Shown here in pieces: positions 17,239 through 26,503 of a stretch of 64,000 nt of DNA. The notes under the pieces were generated by a model, which was not told where the DNA came from, searched no databases, and saw only the letters and a list, made by a program, of their open reading frames with translations. A program made the position numbers and the translations under genes. This DNA is from Desulfobacca_B sp046538075 (GTDB lineage: Bacteria > Desulfobacterota > Desulfobaccia > Desulfobaccales > Desulfobaccaceae). The stretch's first letter is position 1, and each line of letters starts with the position of its first letter. The DNA lies in assembly GCA_046538075.1 (NCBI GenBank), contig JBKHJN010000002.1, forward strand, positions 51,915 through 115,914, read 5' to 3'.

Positions 17239-18351
17239 TTATTCCCGCTCTGCCAGTTTGCAGTAAATCATCGCGGTGGCCCGGTAGACCATATGCGCCA
17301 TCTTGGTGTAGGGGGCATAGAAAAACAGGAAAAATATTGACACCAGATGCAGGTAATAAGTGGGATAAGCCAGGGTGGCCAGTCCCATCCAACGCAGCAC
17401 CAGGCACAGGGCTCCGGTCACCGCCACCACGGCAATCACCCAGATCAACAGCCAATCAAAGTAGCTACCGGTCCCGGCCTCCTCCGGAGCCTGCTGGCGG
17501 TCCCGGATCACCAGCCAGATGCCCCACAACAGGATGATGGCACTGGGAATAGCCAACCATTTCAACGGATCCGTGATCGGATAAGGCGATTCCTTATGAA
17601 AAATCCACTCATAGGTGGCGGCCCAGCCAGTGACAATAAACAATCCCACAAAACCCAAAAACACCAGCAGATGCGAGGTAGAACGGTTATAATAAGTGAT
17701 GCATTTCCGGAACCGGTTGTGGGCGAAGATATCTTTGACCACATCGGCCACGGCCAGCCAGACATTTTCCTTGAGCTTGATTTTCCAAGGATTAACGTTG
17801 AGGTCTTTCCAATACGCCGTCACTCCTTTGGCAAACACCGCCACCGCATAGGCCGCGGCACCCAGGAAGATAATGTCCACATAGGGCCAGGGTTTGAGCA
17901 TCTTGGAATAGACTATCGGCCCCTCGGGAAAGAAATTACCGAAAAAGTGGATTGCCATCCCGATCAACAGTAAGGGGAAGGCGATCAACAGAGGCAGATA
18001 TTTTGGTTCATTAACCATCTGGGCCAGATTAGTGGGGGTGGAGTAGTGCTCGATGGCCACCTGTCGAATCGCTCCCAATACCTCACCAGGCTTAGCGCCC
18101 CGGGGACAATAAGCGGTGCAATCGCCACAATAATGGCAAAGCCAAATATCCGGGTCTTTGACCAGTTGATCCTTCAGACCCCAGCTGGCCCAGTTCATCT
18201 CCTTGCGGGGAAAGGGCTTGGAGTCGGGGGAGAGATTGCATACCACCGAGCAAGTCGCACACTGGAAACATTTTTTCAGAGATTCGCCCCCGGCGCTCTG
18301 GACACGTTTAATAAATTCAACATCTGGTTTAACAACAATTTCCTCTGCCAT
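17239..18351 (-). CDS. qmoC: Quinone-interacting membrane-bound oxidoreductase subunit C
   Basis: QmoC is the membrane subunit that takes electrons from menaquinol and passes them to QmoAB and APS reductase. The 370-residue protein has an HdrC-like N-terminus with two [4Fe-4S] motifs (Cys28/31/34/38 and Cys72/75/78/82), then about six transmembrane helices forming a cytochrome-b/HdrE-like domain with several candidate heme histidines (ITYYNRSTSHLLVFLG, PTYYLHLVSIFFLF). ATG 18351 follows AGGAGG. It is 12 bases downstream of qmoB and is the last gene before a strong terminator. Length and order match qmoABC of sulfate reducers. Confidence 0.95.
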   Translation of the reverse strand: MAEEIVVKPDVEFIKRVQSAGGESLKKCFQCATCSVVCNLSPDSKPFPRKEMNWASWGLKDQLVKDPDIWLCHYCGDCTAYCPRGAKPGEVLGAIRQVAIEHYSTPTNLAQMVNEPKYLPLLIAFPLLLIGMAIHFFGNFFPEGPIVYSKMLKPWPYVDIIFLGAAAYAVAVFAKGVTAYWKDLNVNPWKIKLKENVWLAVADVVKDIFAHNRFRKCITYYNRSTSHLLVFLGFVGLFIVTGWAATYEWIFHKESPYPITDPLKWLAIPSAIILLWGIWLVIRDRQQAPEEAGTGSYFDWLLIWVIAVVAVTGALCLVLRWMGLATLAYPTYYLHLVSIFFLFFYAPYTKMAHMVYRATAMIYCKLAERE

Positions 18352-18363
18352 GGAACAAACCTC

Positions 18364-20499
18364 CTAAAACTCCTTGAATGGATTCTCCCCAATCTCTTCG
18401 ATGCGCGCCATGAATCTCTCAATGATTCCGGGGATTCGGTCAAAATCATCGATCGCTACTTCGATAAACTGGGCCCGTTCGGCCTCGAGCATCAATCGAT
18501 CAAGAGTCTCCTGCAGTTTGCCCATCCGTTCGTTGGCCAGTTCGCTGCCTTTGGCAAAATGGCACTGATAATCCTCGCCAAATTTGCAGCCCAGCAGCAT
18601 GACCCCATCGAACCCGCGCGACAGCGCGTCAGCGATCCATACCAGGTTGAAAGACCCCAGGCAGCGGATGGGAATGAACCGAATACGCGGGTCAAATTTT
18701 AACCGGTGGATGCCGACCGCGTCCAGAGCCGGATAGGCGTCGTTTTCACAGACCAGACCGATCAGCCGGAAGCCCTCTTCGGGGACATCCATGGCCTTGA
18801 TCATCGAGCCGACGATATCGACGCTCTGATCCTTAAAGGAGATGATTCGTTCCGGACAGGCTCCCATACAGGTCCCGCAGCGGCGGCAACGATTGATCTT
18901 GAAGTAGGGAGTACCTTTCTCGTCTTCGTCAATGGCCCCGAACGGACATTCCTCGGTGCAGCGCTTGCACTGGGTGCAGCGTTGCATAAAGGGATCCGGG
19001 AAGGTCATGTCCCAGGCCCGGGGGTGCACGGAAATGCCCTTGGCCGTATGTTCCAAACACTGCACTGCCTTTAGGGCGGCACCGGCCGCGTCCTCCATGC
19101 AGGTGGCCATGTCCATCGGTTGGCGCACACACCCGGCGGCGTAAATACCGGTACGCCGGGTTTCATACTGGAAGCAGATAAAGTTGGAATCGGCGAACCC
19201 ATCGTACAGATCCAGGTCAGGCAACCCCAGACCCTGACGGTAGGTAAGGTTGGTAACCGGGTCATCCAGGGTGGTGGGGACAATGCCGGTTGCCAGCACT
19301 ACCAGATCGGCTTCAAACTTGACTTTTTCGCCCAGCAGGGTGTTTTCGGCGTGGACGTACAGGTTGCCGCCCTCTCCCAGGCTGACGCCGGTGACATCGC
19401 CTTTGGTCAACATCACCCCGGGGTCGTCCTGCATGCTCTTGTAGAACAGCTCATACTGACCCGGAGTCCGGATATCACGATAGATGATATAAGCCAGACC
19501 GTCGTTCAACTCCCGGACGTAATGGGCCTGTTTTAAGGAGCTCATGCAGCAGAAGGCGGAACAATAGGGTAGATGGTCTGGATCCCGCGAACCGGCACAC
19601 TGGATAAAGGCCACCCGCTTGGCCTCCCGGCCATCCGAGGGGCGCAGGATTTTGCCCTTGTGGGCCAATTCTTCCATCTGGATACTGGTGATCACGTCCG
19701 GTGACAGCCCATATCCCAGGTGATCCAGCTTGTTGGGATCATATGGTTTCCAACCGGCAGCCAGAACAATGGCCCCGATCTTCATGGTTTCGAGATTGCC
19801 GTTCGATTTGATCACCACATCATACAGCCCCGGCTGGCCCTCGGTCGATTCCACTTCCGAGGAGGTCATCACCTTAATTTTGGGATGGGCCTGCACTTCC
19901 TTGATCTTGGAGAAGACCACCGGCTCTTCCGGAACCCGGTAAGGATAATTCCGGGGAGACTGGCGGTAGAGTTTGGCCCCGTAACCGCCAAGTTCCGCCT
20001 CCTTCTCCACCAGCACTACAGAATAGCCCAGATCGGCTACTTCCAGGGCCGCGCTCAGGCCGGTTATCCCCCCGCCGATCACCATGACAGTGCGGTCAAT
20101 GGGGTCACTAGCATAAGGCTCAGGAATCTCAGCCCTTTTAGCCCTGGCACAGGCCATGCGGACGTAATCCTCGGCCAGGGCCTGGGTCTCTTCATGATTA
20201 GGCTCATGGGACCAGACCACCAGTTCCCGTAGGTTTACCCGCTCGATTAAACAGCCCGGAAAATCAAATTCTTCATATTTGACCCGCGGTGAACAGGCCG
20301 CAATCACCAGCGTATTTACTTCCTCATTGGTGATTTCGTCCTGTAAAAATTTTATTCCTTCCGGGCTGCATAGGACATCACATTCTTTGCAGATCGGCAC
20401 CTTGCCATCTTTTTTGGCCACCTTCAGCAGGCCTTCGATGTCCAGGGATTGTCCGATCTCACATCCTTTGCAGACATAAAAACCAACTTTTTTCTCCAT
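18364..20499 (-). CDS. qmoB: Quinone-interacting membrane-bound oxidoreductase subunit B (HdrA/MvhD-like)
   Basis: A 711-residue soluble flavo-iron-sulfur protein. It opens with a short cysteine-rich HdrA-type segment (YVCKGCEIGQS, ICKECDVLC), then an FAD domain (VMVIGGGITGLSAALEVADL), a second FAD motif (GIYAAGCVRQPMDMATCMED), two ferredoxin clusters (CTQCKRCTEECP and CRRCGTCMGACP, about residues 505-550), and an MvhD-like domain (LVCENDAYPALDAV, PIRCLGSFNLVWI, LLGCKFGEDYQCHF). QmoB sits with QmoA between the membrane subunit QmoC and AprBA. Only four bases separate it from qmoA. Assignment is firm from the HdrA-MvhD fusion and operon position. Confidence 0.95.
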   Translation of the reverse strand: MEKKVGFYVCKGCEIGQSLDIEGLLKVAKKDGKVPICKECDVLCSPEGIKFLQDEITNEEVNTLVIAACSPRVKYEEFDFPGCLIERVNLRELVVWSHEPNHEETQALAEDYVRMACARAKRAEIPEPYASDPIDRTVMVIGGGITGLSAALEVADLGYSVVLVEKEAELGGYGAKLYRQSPRNYPYRVPEEPVVFSKIKEVQAHPKIKVMTSSEVESTEGQPGLYDVVIKSNGNLETMKIGAIVLAAGWKPYDPNKLDHLGYGLSPDVITSIQMEELAHKGKILRPSDGREAKRVAFIQCAGSRDPDHLPYCSAFCCMSSLKQAHYVRELNDGLAYIIYRDIRTPGQYELFYKSMQDDPGVMLTKGDVTGVSLGEGGNLYVHAENTLLGEKVKFEADLVVLATGIVPTTLDDPVTNLTYRQGLGLPDLDLYDGFADSNFICFQYETRRTGIYAAGCVRQPMDMATCMEDAAGAALKAVQCLEHTAKGISVHPRAWDMTFPDPFMQRCTQCKRCTEECPFGAIDEDEKGTPYFKINRCRRCGTCMGACPERIISFKDQSVDIVGSMIKAMDVPEEGFRLIGLVCENDAYPALDAVGIHRLKFDPRIRFIPIRCLGSFNLVWIADALSRGFDGVMLLGCKFGEDYQCHFAKGSELANERMGKLQETLDRLMLEAERAQFIEVAIDDFDRIPGIIERFMARIEEIGENPFKEF

Positions 20500-20502
20500 A
20501 TC

Positions 20503-21762
20503 CTACCTACCTCCCAGGCTCTGAAGACACTTGATGGCGGCTCCGGTCCCCTCCTGGACTGATTTTGCCACATCAAGAGGACTTTTCAGGGACCCGACGG
20601 CATAAACCCCCGGAGGGAGTGATGCCGGTAAAATGAAACCGTCTTCGGTATAGGAGATATTCAACGGCAGCTTCATAGCCTTGGTGGCTGGCACCATACC
20701 TACTGCCAACACGACCAGATCAAAGGTCTGGTGGATCTTATCGCCGGTCGTGGTATCCTCAGCTTCAACGATCACATTATCGGTCCCAGGTTCCTGGGTT
20801 ATCTTGGCCACTTTCCCCCGGATCAGCTCGACGTTTTCGTCATCCCGGACTTTCCAAAAGAATTTTTCATAGCGTCCGGGGCTGCGGATATCAATATAAA
20901 AGATGCTGGCCTTGGCCTCCGGGTCCTGTTCCCTCAGATAAGTCACCTGTTTCAGCGAGGCCATGCAGCAGATATAGGAACAATAGGGCAAGTGGTTTTC
21001 ATCCCGAGAACCAGCGCATTGCACAAAAGCCACGTTTTTCGGCTCCTGGCCATCGGAGGGGCGCAGGATCCGGCCCTCGGTGGGACCATTGGGTGAGGCC
21101 AGCCGTTCCATCTGCATATTGGTGATGACATTCTTAACAGTGCCAAAGCCCAGATTGTCGATCTTGGTGGCATCATATAGATCCCAGCCCCCGGCCAGCG
21201 CAATAGCCCCGACCTTGAGGTTGACCGTCTGCGGTTGCATTGCCAGGTCAATGGCATTATAAGCGCACGCCTCTACACATTTTGCACAGGCGGAGCCTAA
21301 ACATACCGAGTCATCAATGACGTATTTGAGGGGAAAGGCCATATCAAAGGGAAGATAGGCCGCTTTGTTTTTATCCAGCCCATAATTGAAATCATTGACC
21401 CGCTCTACCGGGCAGACCTCTGCACATTTATTACAGGCCACGCAATTGTCGTTGACATATCGAGGTTTGATTTTAATGGTAACGTCAAAATCGCCTTCCT
21501 GACCCGAGATTTGAGTCACTTCGGCCAAGGTGTAAAAAGTGATATCAGGGTTGGTTTTGATCCGGCGAAAATTGATCTCCAGCCCGCAAGTCGGAGGGCA
21601 GAGCTTAGGAAAGTATTTATTTAACTGGGTAACTCTTCCTCCCAGATACGGGCTCCTTTCCACGATCACGACTTGGGCGCCCGATTCCGCGGCTTCGAGC
21701 GCCGTGGTCAGGCCGCTCATCCCTCCCCCGATGACCAGTACTTTGCGGTCGTTCGGTGTCAC
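20503..21762 (-). CDS. qmoA: Quinone-interacting membrane-bound oxidoreductase subunit A (HdrA-like)
   Basis: A 419-residue flavoprotein. Start chosen as GTG 21762 (VTPNDRKVLVIGGGMSGL), six bases after AAGGAGG; a 47-residue upstream extension of the open frame has no family support. The FAD-binding GGGMSGLTTALEAAES is followed by RSPYLGGRV, a cluster motif CVACNKCAEVCPVER and CLGSACAKCVEACAYNAI, then a second nucleotide region (PPGVYAVGSLKSPLDVAKSV). QmoA pairs with QmoB to relay electrons between QmoC and APS reductase. It lies about 300 bases downstream of aprA, behind two hairpins, so it may be partly uncoupled from aprBA. Confidence 0.95.
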   Translation of the reverse strand: MTPNDRKVLVIGGGMSGLTTALEAAESGAQVVIVERSPYLGGRVTQLNKYFPKLCPPTCGLEINFRRIKTNPDITFYTLAEVTQISGQEGDFDVTIKIKPRYVNDNCVACNKCAEVCPVERVNDFNYGLDKNKAAYLPFDMAFPLKYVIDDSVCLGSACAKCVEACAYNAIDLAMQPQTVNLKVGAIALAGGWDLYDATKIDNLGFGTVKNVITNMQMERLASPNGPTEGRILRPSDGQEPKNVAFVQCAGSRDENHLPYCSYICCMASLKQVTYLREQDPEAKASIFYIDIRSPGRYEKFFWKVRDDENVELIRGKVAKITQEPGTDNVIVEAEDTTTGDKIHQTFDLVVLAVGMVPATKAMKLPLNISYTEDGFILPASLPPGVYAVGSLKSPLDVAKSVQEGTGAAIKCLQSLGGR

Positions 21763-21912
21763 GCCATTCCTCCTTAGATGCCTATCATTAGAAAGACCCT
21801 GTTTTACATTTTCCCTTAACTTGGAGCGGCAGGGGAAAAGGCCCAAATCCCTCGGTTCCTGCCTCCCAACTTCCCGACCAACTGCGCTGTCCGGGAAGGG
21901 CATAATAAATTA

Positions 21913-21935
21913 GCCGTGGCCCTAATCGCCACGGC
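21913..21935 (-). terminator. Second hairpin in the apr-qmo gap, terminator or attenuator
   Basis: GCCGTGGC and GCCACGGC form an 8-base-pair perfect stem around a 7-base loop. Read leftward the transcript continues UAAUUUAUUAU, a broken U-tract. It could end aprBA transcripts or attenuate entry into qmoABC. Confidence 0.4.
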
Positions 21936-22017
21936 CTCCAATGCAAAACGGCCCTAAACGTTTAGCGTTTGCAAGGCCTAGTCTGGGCCACCTAATTATT
22001 TGTGGCACTCGGCAAAG

Positions 22018-22044
22018 CTCCAGGCGCTTTAAAAGCGCCTGGAG
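22018..22044 (-). terminator. Hairpin downstream of aprA
   Basis: CTCCAGGCGCTTT (22018-22030) is the exact reverse complement of AAAGCGCCTGGAG (22032-22044), giving an 11-base-pair practical stem 22 bases after the aprA stop. The following leftward sequence (CTTTGCC) is only weakly U-rich, so partial termination or mRNA 3'-end protection are both possible. Confidence 0.55.
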
Positions 22045-22065
22045 TGGGGATTTAATCAGAAAATG

Positions 22066-24015
22066 TTAAGAAACTAACTGCTTATAAGGAACCTTCTTCA
22101 TTTCCCACTCGTTGGTGGCGGGATTGTACTTGGAATTGACAAAGCATTTCCAGTTGTCATCGTCAATGCTGAGAAAATCAGCCCGGTAATAGTAGCCCGG
22201 ATAGCGGCTTTCCTGCCGGAACAGGATGTGCCGCAGGTGGGCCTCACCGGCCAGGATGCGGTGGTAATTTTCCCAGGCCCGCATCAATTCATGCAGATCT
22301 ACCGCCCCCATCCGCTGCGCGTCTTCCTTCAGCATGGTCAGGTAGCGCAGACCTTCCTTGAGCATATTCTCATTGGTGGTATAGAACGGGGTAATACCGG
22401 CGCAATACTCGTCCATAATCTTCTGCAGCCGGGCCTGAAGCTGCCGCGGTTTCAGATAATTGGGGTTGATGTTCGGATCAGTGGTGTAGTTCTTATACTT
22501 CTCATAGATCTCGAAGGGCAGATAGATTTCGCCCAGGACTTCTTCCAGGTCGCGGGCGAATTCCAGCTTGTCATCCTTATGGTCCATGATGAAGGCGATG
22601 GCGGCTTTGCCGGCGAGCCGACCTTCGGCATGGGAGCCGGAGGAGAACTTATGCCCGGAAGCGCCAACCCCGTCACCGGCAGTAAACAGCCCGTTTACGG
22701 TGGTCATGCGGTTGTAGCCCCAATTCCACTCGGGGGGCGCCAGATCAGCCGGACCACTCACCCACAGACCGGCGCAGCCGGCATGCGAACCCAGCAGATA
22801 GGGTTCCGAAGGCATGATCTCGGAAGGCACCTTGTCGGGTTCGGTGTTGGTGGCGGCCCACAGCGACGCCTGGGAGATGGACATATCCAGGAAGTCTTCC
22901 CAAGCTTCGGCTTCCAGATGCTTGAGCTCTTTTTTGCTCAGCACCTTGGACAACTCGGCTAGGGCCTCATCGGTATGCATGTAGATCGGACCCTTACCTT
23001 CCCGCATCTCGATCATCATGGCATGGTTGCGCAGGCAGGTGCCGGGTGCGTCAGCATATCCCGGATATTCTTGGCGCAGCCGTTCCTGATTTTTGGCCAT
23101 GTAATCTTCGTTAAAGGCGTTGGTGGCCTTGGCCTTGAAGAACAGGAACCAGGCACCGACCGGGCCGTAGCCGTCCTTAAACCGGGCCGGGACGAAGCGG
23201 TTTTCCATCATGGTCATTTCGGCGCCGATCTCCGCGGCCATGGCATAGGTGGAGCCGGCGTTCCAGACCGGATACCAGGCCCGCCCCTGACCTTCTTGGA
23301 CCGACCGGGGCCGGAAGACATTGACCACGCCGCCGCAGGCGATCAGCACTGCTTTGGCCTTAAAGACGTAAATCTTATGCTCCCGGACGCTGAAGCCGAC
23401 CGCGCCGCAGACCCGGTTGTTATCGTTTTTGTCAACCATCAATTTAACGATGAACACCCGCTCATAGATGTTATCCATCCCCAGGGCATTTTTGGCCGCC
23501 TCGGCGACGATCACCTTGTAGGACTCACCGTTGATCATCATCTGCCAACGGCCGGAACGGCAACATTGACCACCGTCCTTCAAAGCCGGCAAGCCTTCGT
23601 CGATAGCCGTCTGACCGTCAACGGTGTGGCCTTCGGCATCTTTCTTCCAGACCGGCAGGCCCCATTCCTCAAACAGGTGAACGGAATCATCCACATGACG
23701 ACCGACGTCGGCGACTAGGTCCTCACGGATGATGCCCATCAGGTCCTGGCGGACGTAGCGGACATAGTCGTCCACGGTATTTTCGGGACCGACATAGGTG
23801 TTGATGGCCGACAGCCCCATGGCCACCGCACCACTACGGTCCATGGCTGCCTTGTCCACCAAGGTTAGCTTGAGTCCGGCCGCATCAGCCCAGCGTTTGG
23901 CCTCTACCGCGGCCCCGCAGGCCGCCATGCCGCCGCCGACGATTAGAAAGTCGGTCTCTACGGTCTCTACCGGGGGTTTTTCACAAAATGACCATCTACA
24001 AACTTCTTTTTCCAT
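22066..24015 (-). CDS. aprA: Adenylylsulfate (APS) reductase alpha subunit
   Basis: AprA is the flavin subunit that reduces adenosine 5'-phosphosulfate to sulfite and AMP in the cytoplasm, the second step of dissimilatory sulfate reduction. The 649-residue length is standard. The FAD-binding site begins FLIVGGGMAACGAAVEA (about residue 24), with NRFVPARFKDGYGPVGAW and NWGYNRMTTVNGLFTAGDGV typical of the fumarate-reductase-like fold of AprA. It starts at ATG 24015 behind TAAGGAGG, 36 bases after aprB. It partners AprB and receives electrons via QmoABC encoded downstream. Confidence 0.98.
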   Translation of the reverse strand: MEKEVCRWSFCEKPPVETVETDFLIVGGGMAACGAAVEAKRWADAAGLKLTLVDKAAMDRSGAVAMGLSAINTYVGPENTVDDYVRYVRQDLMGIIREDLVADVGRHVDDSVHLFEEWGLPVWKKDAEGHTVDGQTAIDEGLPALKDGGQCCRSGRWQMMINGESYKVIVAEAAKNALGMDNIYERVFIVKLMVDKNDNNRVCGAVGFSVREHKIYVFKAKAVLIACGGVVNVFRPRSVQEGQGRAWYPVWNAGSTYAMAAEIGAEMTMMENRFVPARFKDGYGPVGAWFLFFKAKATNAFNEDYMAKNQERLRQEYPGYADAPGTCLRNHAMMIEMREGKGPIYMHTDEALAELSKVLSKKELKHLEAEAWEDFLDMSISQASLWAATNTEPDKVPSEIMPSEPYLLGSHAGCAGLWVSGPADLAPPEWNWGYNRMTTVNGLFTAGDGVGASGHKFSSGSHAEGRLAGKAAIAFIMDHKDDKLEFARDLEEVLGEIYLPFEIYEKYKNYTTDPNINPNYLKPRQLQARLQKIMDEYCAGITPFYTTNENMLKEGLRYLTMLKEDAQRMGAVDLHELMRAWENYHRILAGEAHLRHILFRQESRYPGYYYRADFLSIDDDNWKCFVNSKYNPATNEWEMKKVPYKQLVS

Positions 24016-24051
24016 GGATTGACCTCCTTAAATTTTCGAGGGTGGCGTACC

Positions 24052-24474
24052 CTACTCGGTCCGGGCCGGATTATTAAAGAACCCTGGCTCTTTAATCTTG
24101 CTGAGATCCGCTTCCGGTTTACCCTTATAAACATCAATGGAACCTTCAGCGGTGGTCCGAATGGGGAACTTAAAGCGTTTCATGGTCTTGCCATCCCGAA
24201 ACTTGATGGTCCACATGATAGAATCGGTGCCGCGCAGCGGAATGGTGGTGGACCCCAAGGGCGAAAAATCGGCATAATGCCGGACTTCAATGGCCTGTTG
24301 GGGGCAGATCTTGACGCAGTTAAAACATTCCCAGCACTGATCGGGCTCCTGGTTCCAGGCCTTCATGCTCTGGTGATCCAGAATCATCAAGTCGTTGGGA
24401 CAGATGTACTGGCAAGCCGTCCGATCCAGCGCTTTACAACCATCGCATTTTTCTACGATTACAAAGCTTGGCAT
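24052..24474 (-). CDS. aprB: Adenylylsulfate (APS) reductase beta subunit
   Basis: AprB is the ferredoxin-like subunit that passes electrons to the AprA flavin. The 140-residue protein has two [4Fe-4S] motifs: Cys10/13/21/25 in the long-spaced first cluster (CDGCKALDRTACQYICP) and Cys47/50/53/57 in the second (CWECFNCVKICP). The C-terminal tail (about 90-140) is the extended arm that wraps AprA in known structures. ATG 24474 follows CTAGGAGG. It lies between a 190-base gap and aprA. Assignment is firm. Confidence 0.98.
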   Translation of the reverse strand: MPSFVIVEKCDGCKALDRTACQYICPNDLMILDHQSMKAWNQEPDQCWECFNCVKICPQQAIEVRHYADFSPLGSTTIPLRGTDSIMWTIKFRDGKTMKRFKFPIRTTAEGSIDVYKGKPEADLSKIKEPGFFNNPARTE

Positions 24475-24667
24475 TTTTCATACCTCCTAGAAAGATTTAT
24501 CAGCTTCCAAATTGGTTAAAATTAATATGGTTTAAGGAAGATTTTCCCGTCCCTCTTCCACCTCCTCTCTCCACACTTAGTCGAGATTGGCGCTTTGCCT
24601 ACGGAGTCCTCTGCCTGCACCGGTCAGCTGGAAATAGATCTAAGCAATCTCCTGACTCGAGAGGACA

Positions 24668-24973
24668 TCAACCTTTTTCAACGCTCTTAATAAACTCGTC
24701 CATGACCTCCAGGGATTTTTTCTGGACCACCATGTCATAGATTTTATCCTTAACCGTCTTGGGAAGAAGCTCGATGCTCTTGGTGGTGGCGGCATCAAAC
24801 TTGGCCATGGGGTAGAGGTCCAAGATCTTATCCCGCTGGCTGGCGCTGCAGGGCACGATGAGCACCTTCATGCCCGCCAGTTCTTCCTTCAGTAATTCCG
24901 CCAGACCGGCATTCTTAAGGGCACTGAACCTTTCTTCATTGATCCATATATTGATGGGGAAAGTCTCAGCCAT
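24668..24973 (-). CDS. Conserved-looking unknown protein between sat and aprB
   Basis: A 101-residue soluble protein starting MAETFPINIWINEERFSALK at ATG 24973, seven bases after GGAGG. It has no membrane segment. A strand-helix opening is followed by KVLIVPCSASQRDKILDLYP with one cysteine in a loop after a hydrophobic strand, then a helical C-terminus (VKDKIYDMVVQKKSLEVMDE). I do not recognise a named family. It lies 45 bases after sat and 193 bases before aprB, all on one strand, so co-expression with sulfate activation is likely. It could be an assembly or regulatory partner; function is unknown. Confidence 0.8.
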   Translation of the reverse strand: MAETFPINIWINEERFSALKNAGLAELLKEELAGMKVLIVPCSASQRDKILDLYPMAKFDAATTKSIELLPKTVKDKIYDMVVQKKSLEVMDEFIKSVEKG

Positions 24974-25018
24974 TTCATTTCCTCCTTATCGCAGATTCGC
25001 TGACCGCAAGCTTGGCAA

Positions 25019-26299
25019 TTACAGCGGTTCGATGCTGAAGGCCGGCTTGGCCTTTTCCAGATATTGGGTAGTGACAAAGGGAGAACCAAAGCCATATTTC
25101 TTTGAGCATTCCATGACCACGTCGAAGACCTCGGGCCGGAAAATCAGGCGGGTGGGTTTCACTTCATCCATAATAATCGACCTAATTTTGGTGCCGCTGA
25201 ATTTCTGCAGCTCATCGTGATGGCCGCAGAGGCCCACACAGGTAACCTCGCCGCAATGGGGGCAGAAGGCCCATTCCAACACATAGATGGGGGTGATGTT
25301 CAATTTTTCTTTGGGGATGCTCATAAGCAGATGGTGGGCCTGGTAGGAATGATAGTAGGTGCCCACCCCGGCGTGGTCCCGGCCGAACATGTGATGGGTC
25401 AGGCCCAGGTTGGTACGGATGATGGCGTGATGCACCGCCTCCCGGGGTCCGGCATAACGCATATCCCAGAAGGTCATGGTCACCATATGGATATCGTTCC
25501 GGAAATAGCCGGATTTGCGCAGCTCATCCTGGCACAGCACAATAGCCTCGTCGATGTAGTCACCGGTGCGCTTCTCTCCCACAATGCAGTTGACCAGGAC
25601 GCCGGAAATAGCCCGGCCTTGGAGGGTTTCCTGCTGTTCTACCGGCAGGTCCCCGTGGGCGGCGATGTAGGCGTGTTTCATCAGCCATTCGTGGCCGGAG
25701 TGGGGCACGTTGCGGGTCTGGTGAGCCACGATGCGCTGCCAGCCTTTTTTGGTAAATAATTCCCGGTGCTGTCTGGGGGTCAGGAAGTAGGAAGTGAAGG
25801 GTTCCCTGATTTTAGGTTCGTTCACCAGGGTAATCCTGCCGCCCAGAAATTTTTCTTTGTAGGCATAGGTGCGCTTGACCCCCGGGTGCTTTTCCTCTTT
25901 GGTGCCATAGACATCCTGAGCCAGATTTTCTTTATCGTAGGTATAGATCTCCTCGATGTCGAAGATAGCCAGCGGATTGTCATCGTAGGTCAACAATATC
26001 TTGGTGCCTTGTTTGATCCCGTAATCAGCGATCTCCTGGTCGGAGATGTCGTAAACCAGGGGAATGCTCCACACCGTGCCGTCCGCCAGCTCCATCTTCT
26101 TGCAGGTGGATTCCACATCCGCCTTCATCATAAAGCCTTCGAGGGGTGAAAAAAACCCATAGGCAATGCCGATGACCTCCGTGGCCATCTGCCGGGAGAC
26201 CGGCATCGTTTTTAAATCCTTAATCATTTTAAGGGCTTCGTTTTTGTCGGTGATGACCTGTTCGACTAATGGCTTGCCCCCATGACCGATCATTTCCAT
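25019..26299 (-). CDS. sat: Sulfate adenylyltransferase (ATP sulfurylase)
   Basis: Sat activates sulfate with ATP to form APS and pyrophosphate, the first step of dissimilatory sulfate reduction. Start taken as ATG 26299 (MEMIGHGGKPLVEQ), seven bases after AAAGGGG, giving 426 residues; the open frame extends 13 codons further. Motifs include the nucleotide-binding TRNVPHSGHEWLMKHA (QxRNP-HxGH type), the GRDHAGVGTYYHSYQAHHL block and a late FCPHCGEVTCVGLCGH cysteine/histidine segment typical of this dissimilatory group, likely structural metal binding. It is the first gene of the sat-apr-qmo series. Confidence 0.97.
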   Translation of the reverse strand: MEMIGHGGKPLVEQVITDKNEALKMIKDLKTMPVSRQMATEVIGIAYGFFSPLEGFMMKADVESTCKKMELADGTVWSIPLVYDISDQEIADYGIKQGTKILLTYDDNPLAIFDIEEIYTYDKENLAQDVYGTKEEKHPGVKRTYAYKEKFLGGRITLVNEPKIREPFTSYFLTPRQHRELFTKKGWQRIVAHQTRNVPHSGHEWLMKHAYIAAHGDLPVEQQETLQGRAISGVLVNCIVGEKRTGDYIDEAIVLCQDELRKSGYFRNDIHMVTMTFWDMRYAGPREAVHHAIIRTNLGLTHHMFGRDHAGVGTYYHSYQAHHLLMSIPKEKLNITPIYVLEWAFCPHCGEVTCVGLCGHHDELQKFSGTKIRSIIMDEVKPTRLIFRPEVFDVVMECSKKYGFGSPFVTTQYLEKAKPAFSIEPL

Positions 26300-26503
26300 A
26301 TTCCGTCCCCTTTCTTCAGAATTATTCACAATTCTCAATAATGCGCCTGCTATATTTCATGAAAAAATTCTGGCTTCCCAACAACCACACCGAAATTTTT
26401 TCTATTGCTCCTCCCCACCCTTTTTGGTTCATCCCTAAGGGCGGCCTCCACTCACGACCGGCGATTCTCAGGCCAAGATGCTCGTGAATGTTAGCACGAT
26501 CTT

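Larger units (their letters stand above)
21763..22065 (-). other. aprA-qmoA intergenic region
   Basis: About 300 bases without a gene. Leftward it holds the aprA-proximal hairpin (22018-22044), a second hairpin (21913-21935) followed by a U-rich run, a weaker CTTCCCG/CGGGAAG pair near 21870-21900, and the strong qmoA ribosome site. No convincing promoter is seen, so qmo may be expressed by read-through past these structures. Confidence 0.5.

Noticed and set aside
21763..21903. N-terminal extension of the qmoA frame
   Set aside because: The GTG at 21762 has a strong AAGGAGG at the right distance and begins the FAD domain; the extension matches no QmoA.
22228..23718. Two rightward ORFs of about 245 codons opposite aprA
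   Set aside because: Shadows of aprA; low-complexity His/Gly-rich translations without motifs.
26315..26331. Rex-like site upstream of sat (TTCACAA near 26325)
   Set aside because: Rex regulation of sat is known in other sulfate reducers, but here the second half-site is poor and the spacing is wrong.
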